DNA of 60,000 nt from Takakia lepidozioides (Eukaryota > Streptophyta > Takakiopsida > Takakiales > Takakiaceae). The translations under genes were made by a program, and so were the position numbers. The notes under the pieces are model-generated. The model saw nothing but the letters and a program-made list of their open reading frames with translations, did not search any database and had not been told where the DNA came from. Every line of letters starts with the position of its first letter. Position 1 is the first letter of the stretch. Below are positions 34,376 to 45,984 of the stretch, one piece after another. Where the stretch lies: assembly GCA_030704615.1 (NCBI GenBank), contig CM060732.1, positions 47,041,053 to 47,101,052 on the forward strand, given 5' to 3'.

Positions 34376-37300
34376 TATCCTGTACCGAGCTTCGGGAAAC
34401 GTTGCCCATTCCCTTTCCCCGATCCAGTCAGTCTGCCCACCCCATCCACAAAGGAGTCTGGAAACCGAGAGGCGGCCACGTACCAACAGAGAGGTATGCA
34501 ACGGCTACTCATTCCCGACCTGGACCCGTCAAGACCCTCCATAGCTTCTCGTGTGACGTATCGACATTTCCGACGAGGAATGATTTGCATTGAGGTACCC
34601 ATGTCCTCCACACGGTCGTTCAAATCCGGCATGGACGTCTCTGTAGGTTGCTACGCATGTGCCCTCGAGCATAACTCCAACCCGGTCCATGTGTGCAGCT
34701 CCTACGACAACATCACCCTCGATGGTTCTCGCTCTGAGCTGGCTGCTCCTCGACTATGCCAAATTCCCAGTCAGAAAGGTAAACGTTTCTGCCTCCCGAA
34801 GTCGATGGCAAATATGTCATCTTGAGTTTCCACCTGTTTCTTCTTCGTCAAGAAAGCCTCCGGGATGTAAAGACATGGATCGAAAGCATGACGGACACCC
34901 CTGTGTGTGACGAAGACCAGTAGCACTAAAATTGCTGATGGGGTTCGTGTACGATATGTCCTCTCGGGGAGCTGAGGTGCCTCAATCCCACCTGCTTCCA
35001 CTTTCTCTCCAAAGGAGGGCGGAGAAACGAGACGGATTGGACTGGCACAACGCATCATCCATATTGTCTCCAGCCAAGCTCCTGCGGGTTCTTTCATTGT
35101 GTGCACATTGCAAAGAACCACCGACGTGCAATGTCCATGTGCAGAGCCAAGCAATATTACGTAATCCTTTGCTTCCGGACTTGACTAGAGCTGCATACAC
35201 TTGGGGTCCACTGCCACCCTTTGCGAGAGGCACATGCGTGAGGCCTGTGCAGGAAGCACACGACATCATAAAATAGGAGGTGAAATTGAGCCCCGGAGCC
35301 AGACCAAAGCAAGATTCAGCTGAAGGCAGCCCCACAAGATTGCTCTTGGCAAAATCATGTCTGAAGATGGTTCCGACCGAGAGCCCTTGACCGAAGACGA
35401 GATGCGTGACCTCTTGGAGTCCGTCTGCGCACTTTGGAGTCCGAATGTGCGGAATCACATCGTATCTTGCAAGCAGGAGTTCGGCAGGGGGTCGGACATG
35501 TACTCAATCCTGGAGGTGAAACGAATGACTGATATGACTACATCCAAGGTAGCAGGTTTTCCAGGGCAAGCAGGCAAATCCGATCGTTGTTACATTTTCA
35601 AAATGTCGACGTGTGGGCCTGGGATGGAGTCGACTTGGTCACTCGCATGACAACTGGAAACTTGTCGAATGCTTGGGTGATGTTTGATCACATCAAGCGA
35701 ATTACAAACCATCAGTGGGTGACTATGGGTGCGCATATTTATGACTATCACTCAAGAGGCTCATGACGATTGCAATCTGCGAGATGAAAGGGGGGACACA
35801 CAGTCCGAGATGCATCTGTGGGAGGGCATAAACGAGCAGATGGCAATGGCGGGATTGCCAGAGCCCAATTTCAGGGGATTCATGGCATGACAACGCTCAG
35901 GCCAACTGGGCAAGCGGTGTGGCGTGTGTACGGTGAGGACCCCAATGTTCCAATGGAGGGGAAAGAGAGATCCTATGGATTCCATTGATGCAGAGTCTAT
36001 CCCACTACACTACCAAATTTGTTGCTAGCTCATACTAGGCTGAACACCGTGTCATTTGTACGACGTGGAAGGATGCACCCACATTTTATGACGCGGAGGT
36101 TAAGTTTGCTATCATCGAGGCTTGGTGGAACACGTCAGGTGCAGTGGAGACAACCAATCTGGGAGCATTGCACAGCGGGGTGGGGTGTGGCATTTTCGGT
36201 ATCGACAGTTCGGACAGTACATGCGGGAGGTAGCTGCTGTCATTTCGTTCATTTGTCTTTCTGTTACGGACATTTCGATGGTCCCTCACCATTGTTTGTG
36301 TCCTTCTAGGAGCGTGCTTGGATTCCGACACGGACATGCCGAACACGAATATGGCAGAATCGGTCCACTCCTCCTGCCGAGAGTCTTCTGCCGCACATCT
36401 GGTGGACGTAGTCACGGCCACAACGGAGGACATCGACAGAGCCATCATGCATCAAGCCACGTACTACAAGTTCATGAGCGGCAAACAATGGGGCTTGGGC
36501 CGACAGGGAGGAATTGTTGGTACGAACAGCTTCGAGGTCCAAGAATCCACTGAAATTGGCGACAGCATTGCGAGAGAATTATCAAGGGACGCCTCTGCAC
36601 CCGCAGAGGTGAACACCTAGAGGGGGACGTCCGGACTCGCCCGTCAGCGGAGGATTGAAGAGGAACCCGGGTGCGAAGGATTCCTGGAGATCCGACAGGA
36701 ACATTCGGACAGCACCTCGAGGTCCCGTCATGTTTGCCGCACAATTGTCTTCCAGCAGTGGAAGCCCAGAAATTCCAGATCGCCGTCGCCTTCAACCGGG
36801 GATTTGTCGTGCAAAAAATTCCCACCGCTCCCTTGCCCCACATTCCGCCCGCTGTTATGCAGTATGGCCAAGCCATTGTGGAGACGACTGTGTCTGCCTC
36901 ACAGTGGAGAATTGCTCGCACAAAGCCGTCGTTTCGAGGAGGTGTTCCGCATTCGTGTGGATCACGGCAACGTTGTTTGAGATGATAAGGAGGAATCCAG
37001 ATGGGGCTGTCCCTGCTCCTACTTTTACACAGGAATTTGTCCATGCAAAGTTTGGGGAGGCGACAACCACACAATTTCTGGGTCTGCAGCACGACACTTA
37101 TGACTTGCGTGTATGGAAAGCCCAAGTACGGCATACAAACAATGCCAGAGGCTCCCCCGGTGTGGCGGTGGAACCAGGCTGCGATCTGAGTCAGGTTGAG
37201 GCCGACGCCCTGACCGCCGCAGGATTTCGGATGGTGCAGCGCACTGACGTCCCCAGACAACCATTTCCGCTTCCCACAGCCTCCACCACCGACCCCTTGT

Positions 37301-37650
37301 GAGAGCAAGAACAATGGGACACGACAGTCTAAGCATCCTACACAAAACACCGTTGGGGGAAAACCGAAGAGGCGGTCGACCTCCCTCAAAAGTGAACGAG
37401 ACAGGATGGGGAATGCCACTTCGGATGAACTGTACAATCCAGAGCTCGACAGAAGTGCCCCCCCAGGATTCGGGCGTGTGTATCAAATGGCCACGGCGGG
37501 CTCAGCTGTTCGCAATGAGGTTACACCATCACCATTTCAGAATTACCCACCTGCAATTGCAACCGACTTCCAGATCATGGCGAACAAGGGGGCATTCAAA
37601 CTGCCCTTGCAAGCATTTGGTACTACGTGTAACCTAAAGCGACTCTAAAG
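34376..37650 (+). pseudogene. Decayed SWIM-domain transposase, copy 3
   Basis: This is a plus-strand relative of the intact transposase at 14603-18118. Pieces in order are: MDRKHDGHPC (about 34870), a zinc-cluster remnant (35090-35240), the NHIVSCKQEFGRGSDMYSILEVKRM segment with FPGQAG (35450-35580), FKMSTCGPG, and DDE-region pieces with FRGFMA (about 35870). Then come CTFEVS-type C-terminal pieces and a GFGRVYQMATAGSAV segment leading to a degraded SWIM region (37460-37600). It is broken by many stops and shifts. Its 5' end runs into the N gap. Together with copy 2 it forms a head-to-head pair. Confidence 0.7.
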
Positions 37651-38573
37651 CGACTCCGTGTAATTCCACAACTCATCACTTCATACATGCACCAGGGTTG
37701 AGCCCCCAGGAGGTTCACACTCTTCTGAATAGGATCCAGGGACCAGTGAGCTTGGCTTGCGGTCCACATACAATGGTACGCCCATCCTTTTCGATAGTAG
37801 AACTGTACTGCTGCCAGTACCTCAGACCTGGCCACAGAAAGGTCCGACATATGTCTTGCCTACCAGTAACCTGTTTTGCTCGAACTAAGATATTACTATA
37901 TCGTCACTCTGTTTCCACGTGCATGTATTTTGTATGTTGGAGGGTTCATGTTTTTTTTGCTTCCAAAAACTTGCTTTCCTCATTCGACCTCCGACAAGGA
38001 AATGCGGCGCCGAATTTCCAAGTATCATCGTAGGTACCCCCAGAGGCGGCCTTCGCCACACCAAACCGCTCCGAATTTCGCACGTGCGAACCCTAATGCG
38101 GCACCCTATTTCCCAGTTCAGTTGCAAACCTTTCCCGCCGAATACCCGAAGAAGACAGAATTGTGAAGTACTGCAGACTGTATTGGTGCAGACTCCATTG
38201 GTTCAATCGCGGCAAAAGGGTCAGCTTCATTCCAATGTTAAGGCATGTAAAACCGCGGAATACTCTATACAGGCCAGTATGCGACGTCCTTTTGCAGTGG
38301 TATACTGGATTTCCTGTTGCACGGTCACTTATTTCCATGAGCGGATGTAAAAAACCATGAGCGGACTTGTTACTGACGACATATCTTCTTCGCCGCATTA
38401 CATGATCTGGAACGTCCAAAAACGGCAAGGTCAAATAAAAACTATTATTTAATACTTGTTTAATCTGCCGCATTTCAAATTTGGAGGAGTCCGCTCATGA
38501 AATCCGCGTATCTTAGACTTCGGCTCACCGCTCATGCGGCTCATGCGGCTCATGGCTCATGGCTCATGGTTTC
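37651..38573. other. Right subterminal region of insertion D
   Basis: Mostly non-coding. One GGCGCCGAATTTCC copy lies at about 38005, and several CATGAGC/GCTCATG units lie at 38335-38575, mirroring the left end. No gene is seen. Confidence 0.5.
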
Positions 38574-38587
38574 TGCTCATGAAATAG
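38574..38587 (-). repeat. Right terminal inverted repeat of insertion D
   Basis: TGCTCATGAAATAG, the exact complement of 26482-26495, precedes the resumption of the gypsy 3' ORF. Confidence 0.65.
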
Positions 38588-40107
38588 TAAACCTCCTCTC
38601 AGGGGAACCACAAGCAACTTGGTGGATAACAGCCTTATGCAGGTCTGGTTAGCACAAGGGCCAGTAGAGGGCAAAGCACCACGAAAGCTCACCCAAAGCG
38701 AGATGAATGAGCTCAGACTACAAGTGCAGAACATTGCCACAACTACTATAGACAATGTCTATAGTAGGATAGCAGAGTTACAAGAGGATGTAGACGGACT
38801 GCAACTCAAGTGGAGGACCTCACTTCAAACATCGACAAAAGAGTCTATATCCCTTAGGAACAGCTAATGGCTTCTTATTACAAGCCAGAACTTTGGCTTT
38901 TCAGTCTTCACAGGAGGTGCAGGAGATACCAATGATACAAGAGCCAGTACCACCAACACCACAACAAGTCACTGTACCAGTAGCTGAACCTGTTGTTACT
39001 ACAACCACACCACAACCACCACAGCCTGAGGTATGGGGCAATGCTGCTTTTAACCACCTAAAACTCAGCTGCAAGGGAGTACAGTAGGGCTATGATTATG
39101 CCCTTCAACCAATTCCCATCATGTTGGATTTGCTTGGAAAGAATTTAGTCCTCCGCATTCATTCGCACATTACTACCAAATCATGCGTATTTGGCTGCCA
39201 GTGGCAACTAGGACTAAAGTTCTTCGAACAATCGACATATTGAAGATCATCACTTTGCACAATACTGGCACGAGGCAAGTACCATGTTGAGGGAATTGAT
39301 TGCTTTCCAGGTTGTACATGGACTCATTTATACAAAGACCAAGGAGGTAGCAAGTATTGTCATGGGATGCGGGTTATACTACGCTGCTTGTTTTCTAGTA
39401 CGTTATCACATTGAGCAACAAAAGATGCAAGCACGCTTTCTGAGTTATTCCAGTGGGATCATTGGGTATTACCTTCGGTGCCACCTCATATGTACCTATA
39501 TGACGCAAAAGTTATGATGCAAAAGGATTCTCAAATTCGTTCATGGTTTCAAGCGGCCTGGAACAATTTGTCAACACAGAAATTCGGCATTGATGATATT
39601 TCTATAAGGGACATGTGGCATGGAAATACTTGCACGCTGCACCAGTAATTGGTACCCACTCACCTAGACAGACAAGGAGCTCAGTGTCTACACCAATTTT
39701 GCTGTTCAGCGGTTACACCAAGTTGTAAAATATAAACTTCCAGACATGGTAGGACAGCATTGTATGCCCCAGATGATTCCACAAAAAGTTCGAAAATTAA
39801 AACACCTGAGAGGCGATGAGGATTCTGATACAACTGTTTCTTCACCGAATTCTTTTGACATGGGAGAAGACTATGCAATTCAGATGGCGGAGAAGAAGCG
39901 ACGGGGGTCTCCTATGCCGGAAAGGTTACCTCGATATCAGCCTCCAGAGGGCCTCACTTATCCAGGTAGTGACCAACCATCTCCATCAACCAGAGACAGA
40001 CCTAGGGCTCGTACACACAGTCCGCCACAAACTCTCAACGTCAAAAAGGTGCTCACTCACAAAGGTTTGCTAATCGAAATCAGTAAAACTGTGAGGACAT
40101 GGCTTTT
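38588..40107 (+). pseudogene. Remainder of the G2 3' ORF
   Basis: Broken open frames follow insertion D. A segment with heptad-like hydrophobic spacing (LTQSEMNELRLQVQNI...VYSRIAELQEDVDGL, 38690-38800) suggests a coiled coil. Next is a Pro/Gln/Val-rich stretch (38930-39040) and then fragments including WFQAAWNNLSTQKFG (about 39545-39600). Stops occur at 38865, 39085 and elsewhere. The position between integrase and polypurine tract fits an extra env-like or accessory ORF. No known domain is recognised. Confidence 0.5.
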
Positions 40108-40125
40108 TGAGGGGGGAAGGGGTAA
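40108..40125 (+). other. Polypurine tract
   Basis: GAGGGGGGAAGGGGTAA lies immediately before the LTR start TGTTAGAG at 40126. This is the expected primer for plus-strand DNA synthesis. Confidence 0.8.
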
Positions 40126-41102
40126 TGTTAGAGGACTGTCGGGGACTTAGACACTTATACGGGATCTGTAGGGTACCCTTAATTTTTGCACAGACTGAGA
40201 CCAACAGGAGCCTTAGGGGTGACAGCAGCGCACTGTAGAGGGGGGTTACACAGCCCGTCACAGTCGTCACAGCCGACATAGCCAACACAGCCCGTCACAG
40301 TCGTCACAGCAGACACAGCCCATCACAGCCGACACAGCCATCACAGCCGACACAGCCCGGCACAGCCGACACAGCCACACAGCCAGTCACAGCCCGACAC
40401 AGCCAAACACAGTCGCACAGCCAGTCACAGCCCGTCACAGTTTCACACAGCCAGTCACAGCTTGACACAGCTGTCACGATCATAGGGAACGGAGAGCAGG
40501 ACAGGGAACGACTGTGGGGAATTACACCTGCGAAGGGAACATGTTAGTTCACAGACGACGGTTAGTGAGGGAAACGGTTAGAACCACGGGTAGGAAGATA
40601 AAGGGAGAAGCGGGGAATTTCGGGAATATCATTCGGAGGAGGACTTCTTGGTCATGCAGGAGAGGGGATCGGGCAGAGATGAAGAACGGAAGTGAAGATA
40701 GAGAGATGATGAGTAGATGCTTGTTATATGCAAGGCTGTAATGATATTGTAGAGCAGATTAGAGACATAATGGCTTCGGCCTGATACCTGATAAATCATA
40801 ATCGGATACTTTTACGATACAATCACACTGTGTAGAGAGATCTGAGTGAAGCTGTGGAATGAATGGATGAGTTGACGGAATCCAATAGATTGATAAAGCA
40901 AACTGATACTTAATTATCAATGGTAAGGTAGCTAACATGAATGTCAAAAGGGAAACAAATAGGAAACACCCCCATGATACACTAGCTGTAGGTCATGACC
41001 GATTGTTCTGCGTGGGCTGAGTACTTAGAGATTTCCAACTCTTCTATCTTGGAGTTTCCGCCTCGAATAGCGAAGGGATGGGTGAGTAAAAGCCGTGTGA
41101 CA
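40126..41102 (+). repeat. Complete diverged LTR (3' LTR of G2)
   Basis: This is a relative of the 977-1967 LTR with the same layout (start TGTTAGAG, CACAGCC array, GGTGAGTAAAAGCCG near the end) but many substitutions. It follows the polypurine tract directly. Its last bases (TGTGACA) differ from CTCGACA, and it fuses there into a second partial LTR. Confidence 0.8.
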
Positions 41103-41851
41103 GTCACAGCCCGCCACAGCTTCGCACAGCCCGACACAGCTGACACAGCCAATCACAGCCTGACACAGCCTTACACAGCCAGTCACAGCTCGGCATAGCT
41201 TGACACAGCCTGTCACAGTACATAGGGAATAGTTATCATTGGCAGGGAACGACTGTGAGGGAACGACATCTGCAGAAAGAACGTGTTACATTAGGGATGA
41301 CGGTTAATTAGTTAGCAAGGCGGTTAGAACAGCTTGTAGGTAGATAAAGTGGAGAGCGGGGACTTCTAGACACGGCTGGGGGGAGCACTTCTTGGTCATG
41401 GAGGAGAGGAGATCAGGCGGAGAGCAAGAACGAGAGCACGGAGAAGGAGGAGAGATGTACAGTAGATGTTTATTTCAGGCAGAGCGGTAGTGATACTGTA
41501 GGACGGATTAGAGTCACTTGACATTGGCCTAGTACCTGATAAATCGTAATCTGATACTTATTCGATACAAGCACACTATGTAGAGAGACATGAGTGAAGC
41601 TGTGAAATGAATGCATGATTAACTGGAACTAAAAAGATACTGAAGCAATCTGATGCTTCAGTATCAGATAAGGTAAATTGATAACATGAAGGTAAGAAGG
41701 AATACAAAGGGGAAGCACAACCATGATACACTAGCTGCAGGTCATGACTGATTGTACTGAGCGGGCTGAGTGCTTAGAGATATCCAACTCTTCTATCTTG
41801 GAGTTTCCACCTCGGATAGCGAAGGGATGGGTGAGTAAAAGCCGCTCGACA
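41103..41851 (+). repeat. 5'-truncated 3' LTR of insertion A
   Basis: This 749-bp block is nearly identical to 1217-1967. It lacks the first 240 bp of the LTR and begins within the CACAGCC array, where it joins the LTR at 40126-41102. It ends CTCGACA, then the AAAGA target duplication. It is the true partner of the 5' LTR. Confidence 0.85.
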
Positions 41852-41856
41852 AAAGA
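41852..41856. other. Target-site duplication AAAGA, right copy
   Basis: Matches 972-976. The CACTA transposase reading frame resumes at 41857. Confidence 0.85.
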
Positions 41857-44800
41857 CCATGGTGAGCAAGCTTGGGCTTGCATATGAGAAGATCGATGCT
41901 TGCCCAAAGGGGTGTGTGTTGTTTAGGGGGGACTTGAAAACTTCAGAGAGTTGCCCCAAGTGTCAAAGCGCACGATTCAAAAATGTGGGGAGATCCAAGG
42001 TACCTGTTAAGGTGCTTCGTCGTTTTCCATTGATACCACGCCTTTTGCGTATGTATAGATGCTCTTCTATTGCAGAATTAATGACCTGGCATAGTCGAAA
42101 TGCAAGCAACGATGGCTTTGTGCGCCATGTAGCTGATTCAAAGGCTTGGAAACACATTGATGCTACCTGGCCCGACTTTGCAACAGAGCCTCGCAATGTA
42201 AGGCTTGGTTTTTCCTTCGATGGAGTCAACCCGTTTGGTGATAAGAACAATTGCTGGTCAACATGGCCAGTGTTGACGCTGGTATACAACCTACCTCCGT
42301 GGCTCACTACAAAGAAGTTCTTTGTCATGCTTACTCTCTTGATTCCAGGAAAGCAGTCAGTTACAAGTGAGCACATAGATGTGTACTTAACACCACTGAT
42401 GGAGGAGTTACTTGTTTTGTGGAGGGGGGTTTGGGCATATGACATATGCAAACATGTTGGTGAGAGAACCTTCATACTATGCGCTATACTACTGTGGAGC
42501 ATCCACGATTTTCCTGCTTATGGCCTACTTGCAGGATGTGTCACAAAAGGCTACAAAGGGTGTCCAGTTTGCGGTCCTCATGTAGATGCAAGACACTCTA
42601 AAGTTCTGGGCAAAACTGTCTATCAAGGTCACCGCAAGCTCCTCCCTCAGGCCCATCCATACCGCAGGAACCGCATACACTTCAATGGACAGGTGGACAT
42701 GCGTGTGAAGCCACATCCGTTCACACCGGTTGAACAACAGGCCGCTGGTGTTGAGGCTGAAGGTTATGACCTTGACCCCCATGCTTTTCCTAATGCTGAA
42801 GTTCATCCAACCAAGGTTCATGGTATCAAAAGGCGCTGTTGCCTATGGGATTTACCATACTGGAAGGTACCTCCTGCACTTGTACTTGTTTGAGTTCAAT
42901 GTTCTTTGTAAATGGAAAAGGTAGTGCCCCTATAGTGGTTACTTCTTACTTTCCGAGTGGTAAAGTAACAGTACTGCATGTAATTTGGACTTCACATTAA
43001 TAACTCGTGGAGTGGTCAGAGGTAGTTTCTATGATGCTTAGGAAGTTGTTGACATCACTTGAGAGGCTAATAATGCACTAAATGAGTTGTTTGAACCACT
43101 GAGAATGGACTGTCATGCATCATAGCCACTTTAGACATGGAAGTATATAGTGCTCATCAAGGAATCTGATTTGTATAGGACTGTAATCTGTCCCTATGTT
43201 CCTGAAATGGTGTCATGTATTGCAGGATCTGTTGCAACGCTACTTACTGGATCCCATGCATTGCTTGTGAAAACTTGTTGAAGACGATTTTCAGACAGAA
43301 GGACACGGTGAAGGTGAGGAACGACATGGAGGTAATCGGCATCGGACGTCACTTGTGGCTTCGGCTTGATCCACATAACCCTTCACGTATCATGAAACCA
43401 ACAGCACCGTATGTTCTCACTCCCGCTGAAATCACGATATTTCTTGATACTTTGGGGGCTATCAAAACTCCTTCGGGATTTGCAGGTGCATTTCTGAAAC
43501 ACATACACCCGTCTAGGAAACATTTGACGAGTATGAAGTCCCATGATTATCACGTTTTAATGCAACAGATTTTACCTGTGTGTATTCGCCATTGCATAGC
43601 TCCAGACCCACGTGGGGTCATTATGCGTGTGAGTCGCATTTCCGCCGGATTTGTGCCAAAGTATGGGACCCTAATGAAATAGATTCATTGCGTGAGGATG
43701 TTGCTATAACCTTGTGTCTGTTAGAAAAAGAGTTCCCCCCTTCTTTCTTTGATGTCATGACCCATTTGCTAGTTCATCTCGTAGATGAACTAAACACATG
43801 TGGTCCGGTGTCTTCACGGTGGATGTATCCCATGGAGCGTTACATGAAAGATCTGAAGGGATACGTTAGGAATTACGCAAAGCCAGAAGGGAGTATGGCT
43901 GCAGGGTATGTTCTTGATGAGGCCATGGGGTTCATGAGTGAGTATATGCAATCATTTGATGCAACTCAACGGCGGATTTGGGATGCAAATGCGGAGGAAA
44001 TGGTTGAGAACGAGGTCTTGGAAGGTGTTGGCAAAAAGCGGGACATGAGTGGAGCTGAGAGAGATGCAACACATTTGTATGTGCTGAACAATACCAATGT
44101 GATGGTTCCTTGGGTGCAGTGAGTTCTTCTTTTCATTGCACCTTAATCATATCAAGTTCAATTGCAATTGTGACTGACACCAGTGTAATAAAACCACCCA
44201 CAAAGTCACAAATGTCAGTGTTTCATCATGATTATAACCACTTCTGTAGTAATTGAATATCTCAGTGAGTGACTTTTTGGAAGAGCATGTTCATTTACAA
44301 GTCATTCTTCTCACTCATCCAGTGGTTTTCAAAGTATCATTCATGCTAGGTATTTTTTGCAAAGTAATGCAACACTTCATTGCTAACATGTGTCATTCTT
44401 GTTGCCATTTTGTGACAGAAAGTATGCAACATAGAAGGCACAGTTCACTGCAGACAGAGAGGCATGTGCTCGTGAGTGGCGTGCCAATCGTCGACGTCAC
44501 CGCAGCCTTCCGATGCCATACCCTCCCCATGTGTTGGAGTTTCCACCCCTACCGGTATGGATACGTCGTGCAGTCTAGGCCCATGTCTCTGAGCATAGTG
44601 TTGACGATACGGATGTAATTCATTTGTCTACCCCCTTCTCATTGAGATCAGCTTCATTTCGTGGCATGAAGGCATATGGAAATCATTATCGAGTGGATGA
44701 CACGGAGAGTCGTCTTCTTGTCTCTTTTGATTATGGAGTTGCATCCGTCTTCCAGCAACAGTGCAGAAATAGTGTGCGTGATAGAAATCCAGTCATGTCA

Positions 44801-45234
44801 CCATTAGAGTACGTGGGGGTCATCAAAGAGATCTTGAAATTGGATTATGGACGAGTGCACCCCATTGTATTTCGTTGTGCTTGGGTGAGGGCCAACCTCA
44901 TTGGACAAAATGCTACAATGAAGCGGGATTCGTATGGTTTTCTACTTGCGAATTTTGGGAGGATGTTACCCGCAATGATCAGCCATTCATCTTTCCATCT
45001 CAAGTTGAACAGGTGTTCTTTTCGGATGAGTCCCCAAGTTCGGAGTGGAAGGTAGTCATTTGGAAGGATCCAAGAGCAAAAAGGATTGTGGCGGACATAG
45101 ATCAATGTGATATTGGAGAAAATGCATATTTCGATGGCCTTCAGGCACCGTCTACCTTATCAGATCAGCCAATACCTAGGTCATTAGATGGTGCCACGAC
45201 TCTAATTAAAGAAGACCTGGCTATGTTGGCTACC
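41857..45234 (+). pseudogene. TNP2-like CACTA transposase: catalytic region, DUF4218 and DUF4216
   Basis: This is the main part of the CACTA transposase gene. The Transposase_21/TNP2 core runs 41859-42866 (EKIDACPKGCVLFRGD, a CPKC zinc pair, PRNVRLGFSFDGVNPFG, and KGCPVCGP near its end). An intron 42867-43226 follows (GTACCT...TTGCAG), then LLDPMHC and CENLLKTIF with a frameshift. A DUF4218-like block spans 43680-44000 (HLLVHLVDELNTCGPVSSRWMYPMERYMK). After a probable intron (about 44120-44421) a DUF4216-like block (44665-45085) shows YGNHYRVDD and a VFFSDE...WKVVIWKDPRAKRI end. Further frameshifts (about 43250 and 43625) and a TAG near 44430 break the frame. A retrotransposon interrupts it at 45235, and the tail lies at 57047-57133. 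Confidence 0.85.
45231..45234. other. Target-site duplication TACC (insertion B)
   Basis: TACC precedes the LTR at 45235 and recurs at 57043-57046. Joining the CACTA gene across it is in frame (LAT then IQAAF). Four bp is one short of the usual gypsy duplication. Confidence 0.75.
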
Positions 45235-45637
45235 TGTCGTGCGCATACATATCGCTACACAACTACATCGCTGTCCAAACCACACCACACATATATGCAC
45301 AATAAAGTAGTCTGCCACAAAGAAATATGAAATCCATCACTATCACTCATTGAAACAGAAGTCGAGCCAGGGGCACCCCAAGCTATGGGGACTCCACCCC
45401 ACAACAACCTACACTCCCATCATAAGCACACTGATATCTGAATCGATGAAGGAGCTCGGTCGCGCAGGCTCAACTCGAGAAAGATGAGCCGCGCGACTGC
45501 CGCTCTCGTGAAGATAAGACGGACCAGGTGTCAAACTAAACTTGACACCTGATTTAACACGACCTAAATCCAAGTGTTAAATACAAATAACTAGTTTTAT
45601 TCTAGCTGTTTTCACACTGTGCTTATTTAACTTGACA
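45235..45637 (-). repeat. 3' LTR of insertion B (403 bp)
   Basis: On the + strand it starts TGTCGTGCGC and ends AACTTGACA. Two parts: an 86-bp unit (45235-45320) and a 317-bp unit (45321-45637). The 317-bp unit recurs at 56724-57042. It contains two short hairpins (AGGTGTCAA/TTGACACCT and AACAC...GTGTT). Confidence 0.75.
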
Positions 45638-45639
45638 GC

Positions 45640-45725
45640 TGTCGTGCGCATACATATCGCTACACAACTACATCGCTGTCCAAACCACACCACACATATA
45701 TGCACAATAAAGTAGTCTGCCACAA
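45640..45725 (-). repeat. Extra copy of the 86-bp LTR end unit
   Basis: This is an exact repeat of 45235-45320, lying between the 3' LTR and the polypurine tract. The 5' LTR at the right lacks this unit. Confidence 0.85.
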
Positions 45726-45736
45726 TCGCCCCCCTA
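45726..45736 (-). other. Polypurine tract of insertion B
   Basis: TCGCCCCCCTA on the + strand reads TAGGGGGGCGA in the element's sense, directly before the LTR-derived repeat. Confidence 0.7.
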
Positions 45737-45984
45737 GCTGGTGGATAGGTCCCTCTACCTCCAGATAGCTACAAGATGTAATAGCCACAGCCGTACTAAG
45801 TCCTCTATCACTGTTCCTATTGTACTCAAACTCTATAGACCAAGAGGCCGGGTACAAGAGTAGCCCCATCGTTAGTCGCCATCTTGCAATCTGTGAACTT
45901 GAGCCAAGACCTCGTGTGTTCAAGGTCTCCTAGTAGCTGGGCCTTGCGTTGCTTGTTAGCCTCCCATGGTTGTATCCACTCCCA

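Larger units (their letters stand above)
26482..38587. mobile_element. Insertion D: inverted double TIR element with two decayed SWIM transposases
   Basis: This 12.1-kb block interrupts the G2 3' ORF. Its ends form a perfect 14-bp inverted repeat (CTATTTCATGAGCA at left, its complement at right), followed inward by more TCATGAGC units. It contains two degenerate copies of the transposase family seen at 14603-18118, oriented away from a central palindrome-rich region. I found no clean target duplication. It could be one element with an inverted duplication or two related elements that merged. The N gap (33876-34375) lies inside it. Confidence 0.6.
977..41851 (+). mobile_element. Insertion A: composite Ty3/gypsy LTR retrotransposon (40.9 kb)
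   Basis: The insertion is bounded by AAAGA duplications. It contains a 5' LTR (977-1967), a primer-binding site, gag-pol copy G1, a related copy G2 that starts mid-gag at about 20142, a polypurine tract (40108-40125), a full diverged LTR (40126-41102) and a truncated LTR (41103-41851). The truncated LTR is nearly identical to the 5' LTR. The likely history is a single gypsy insertion that gained a second related copy by recombination or nesting, then received DNA transposons at 7412-18741 and 26482-38587. Gene order PR-RT-RNaseH-INT places it in Ty3/gypsy. The absence of a visible chromodomain and the extra 3' ORF recall Tat/Athila-type elements, which is inference. Confidence 0.85.

Noticed and set aside
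33700-34632. Long open frames over 33700-34632
   Set aside because: They consist mostly of translated N from the 500-base gap and have no evidential value.
26482-38587. A target-site duplication for insertion D
   Set aside because: The bases outside the 14-bp inverted repeats (ending GATTTG at left, starting TAAACC at right) do not match at any length from 2 to 11 bp.
45480-45640. Helitron-like 3' end: a hairpin followed about 12 nt later by CTAG then T, seen in both LTR copies
   Set aside because: The same sequence continues identically beyond the CTAG in both copies, and the repeats behave as LTRs with a matching target duplication. No Helitron helicase is present. The hairpins are better described as part of the LTR.
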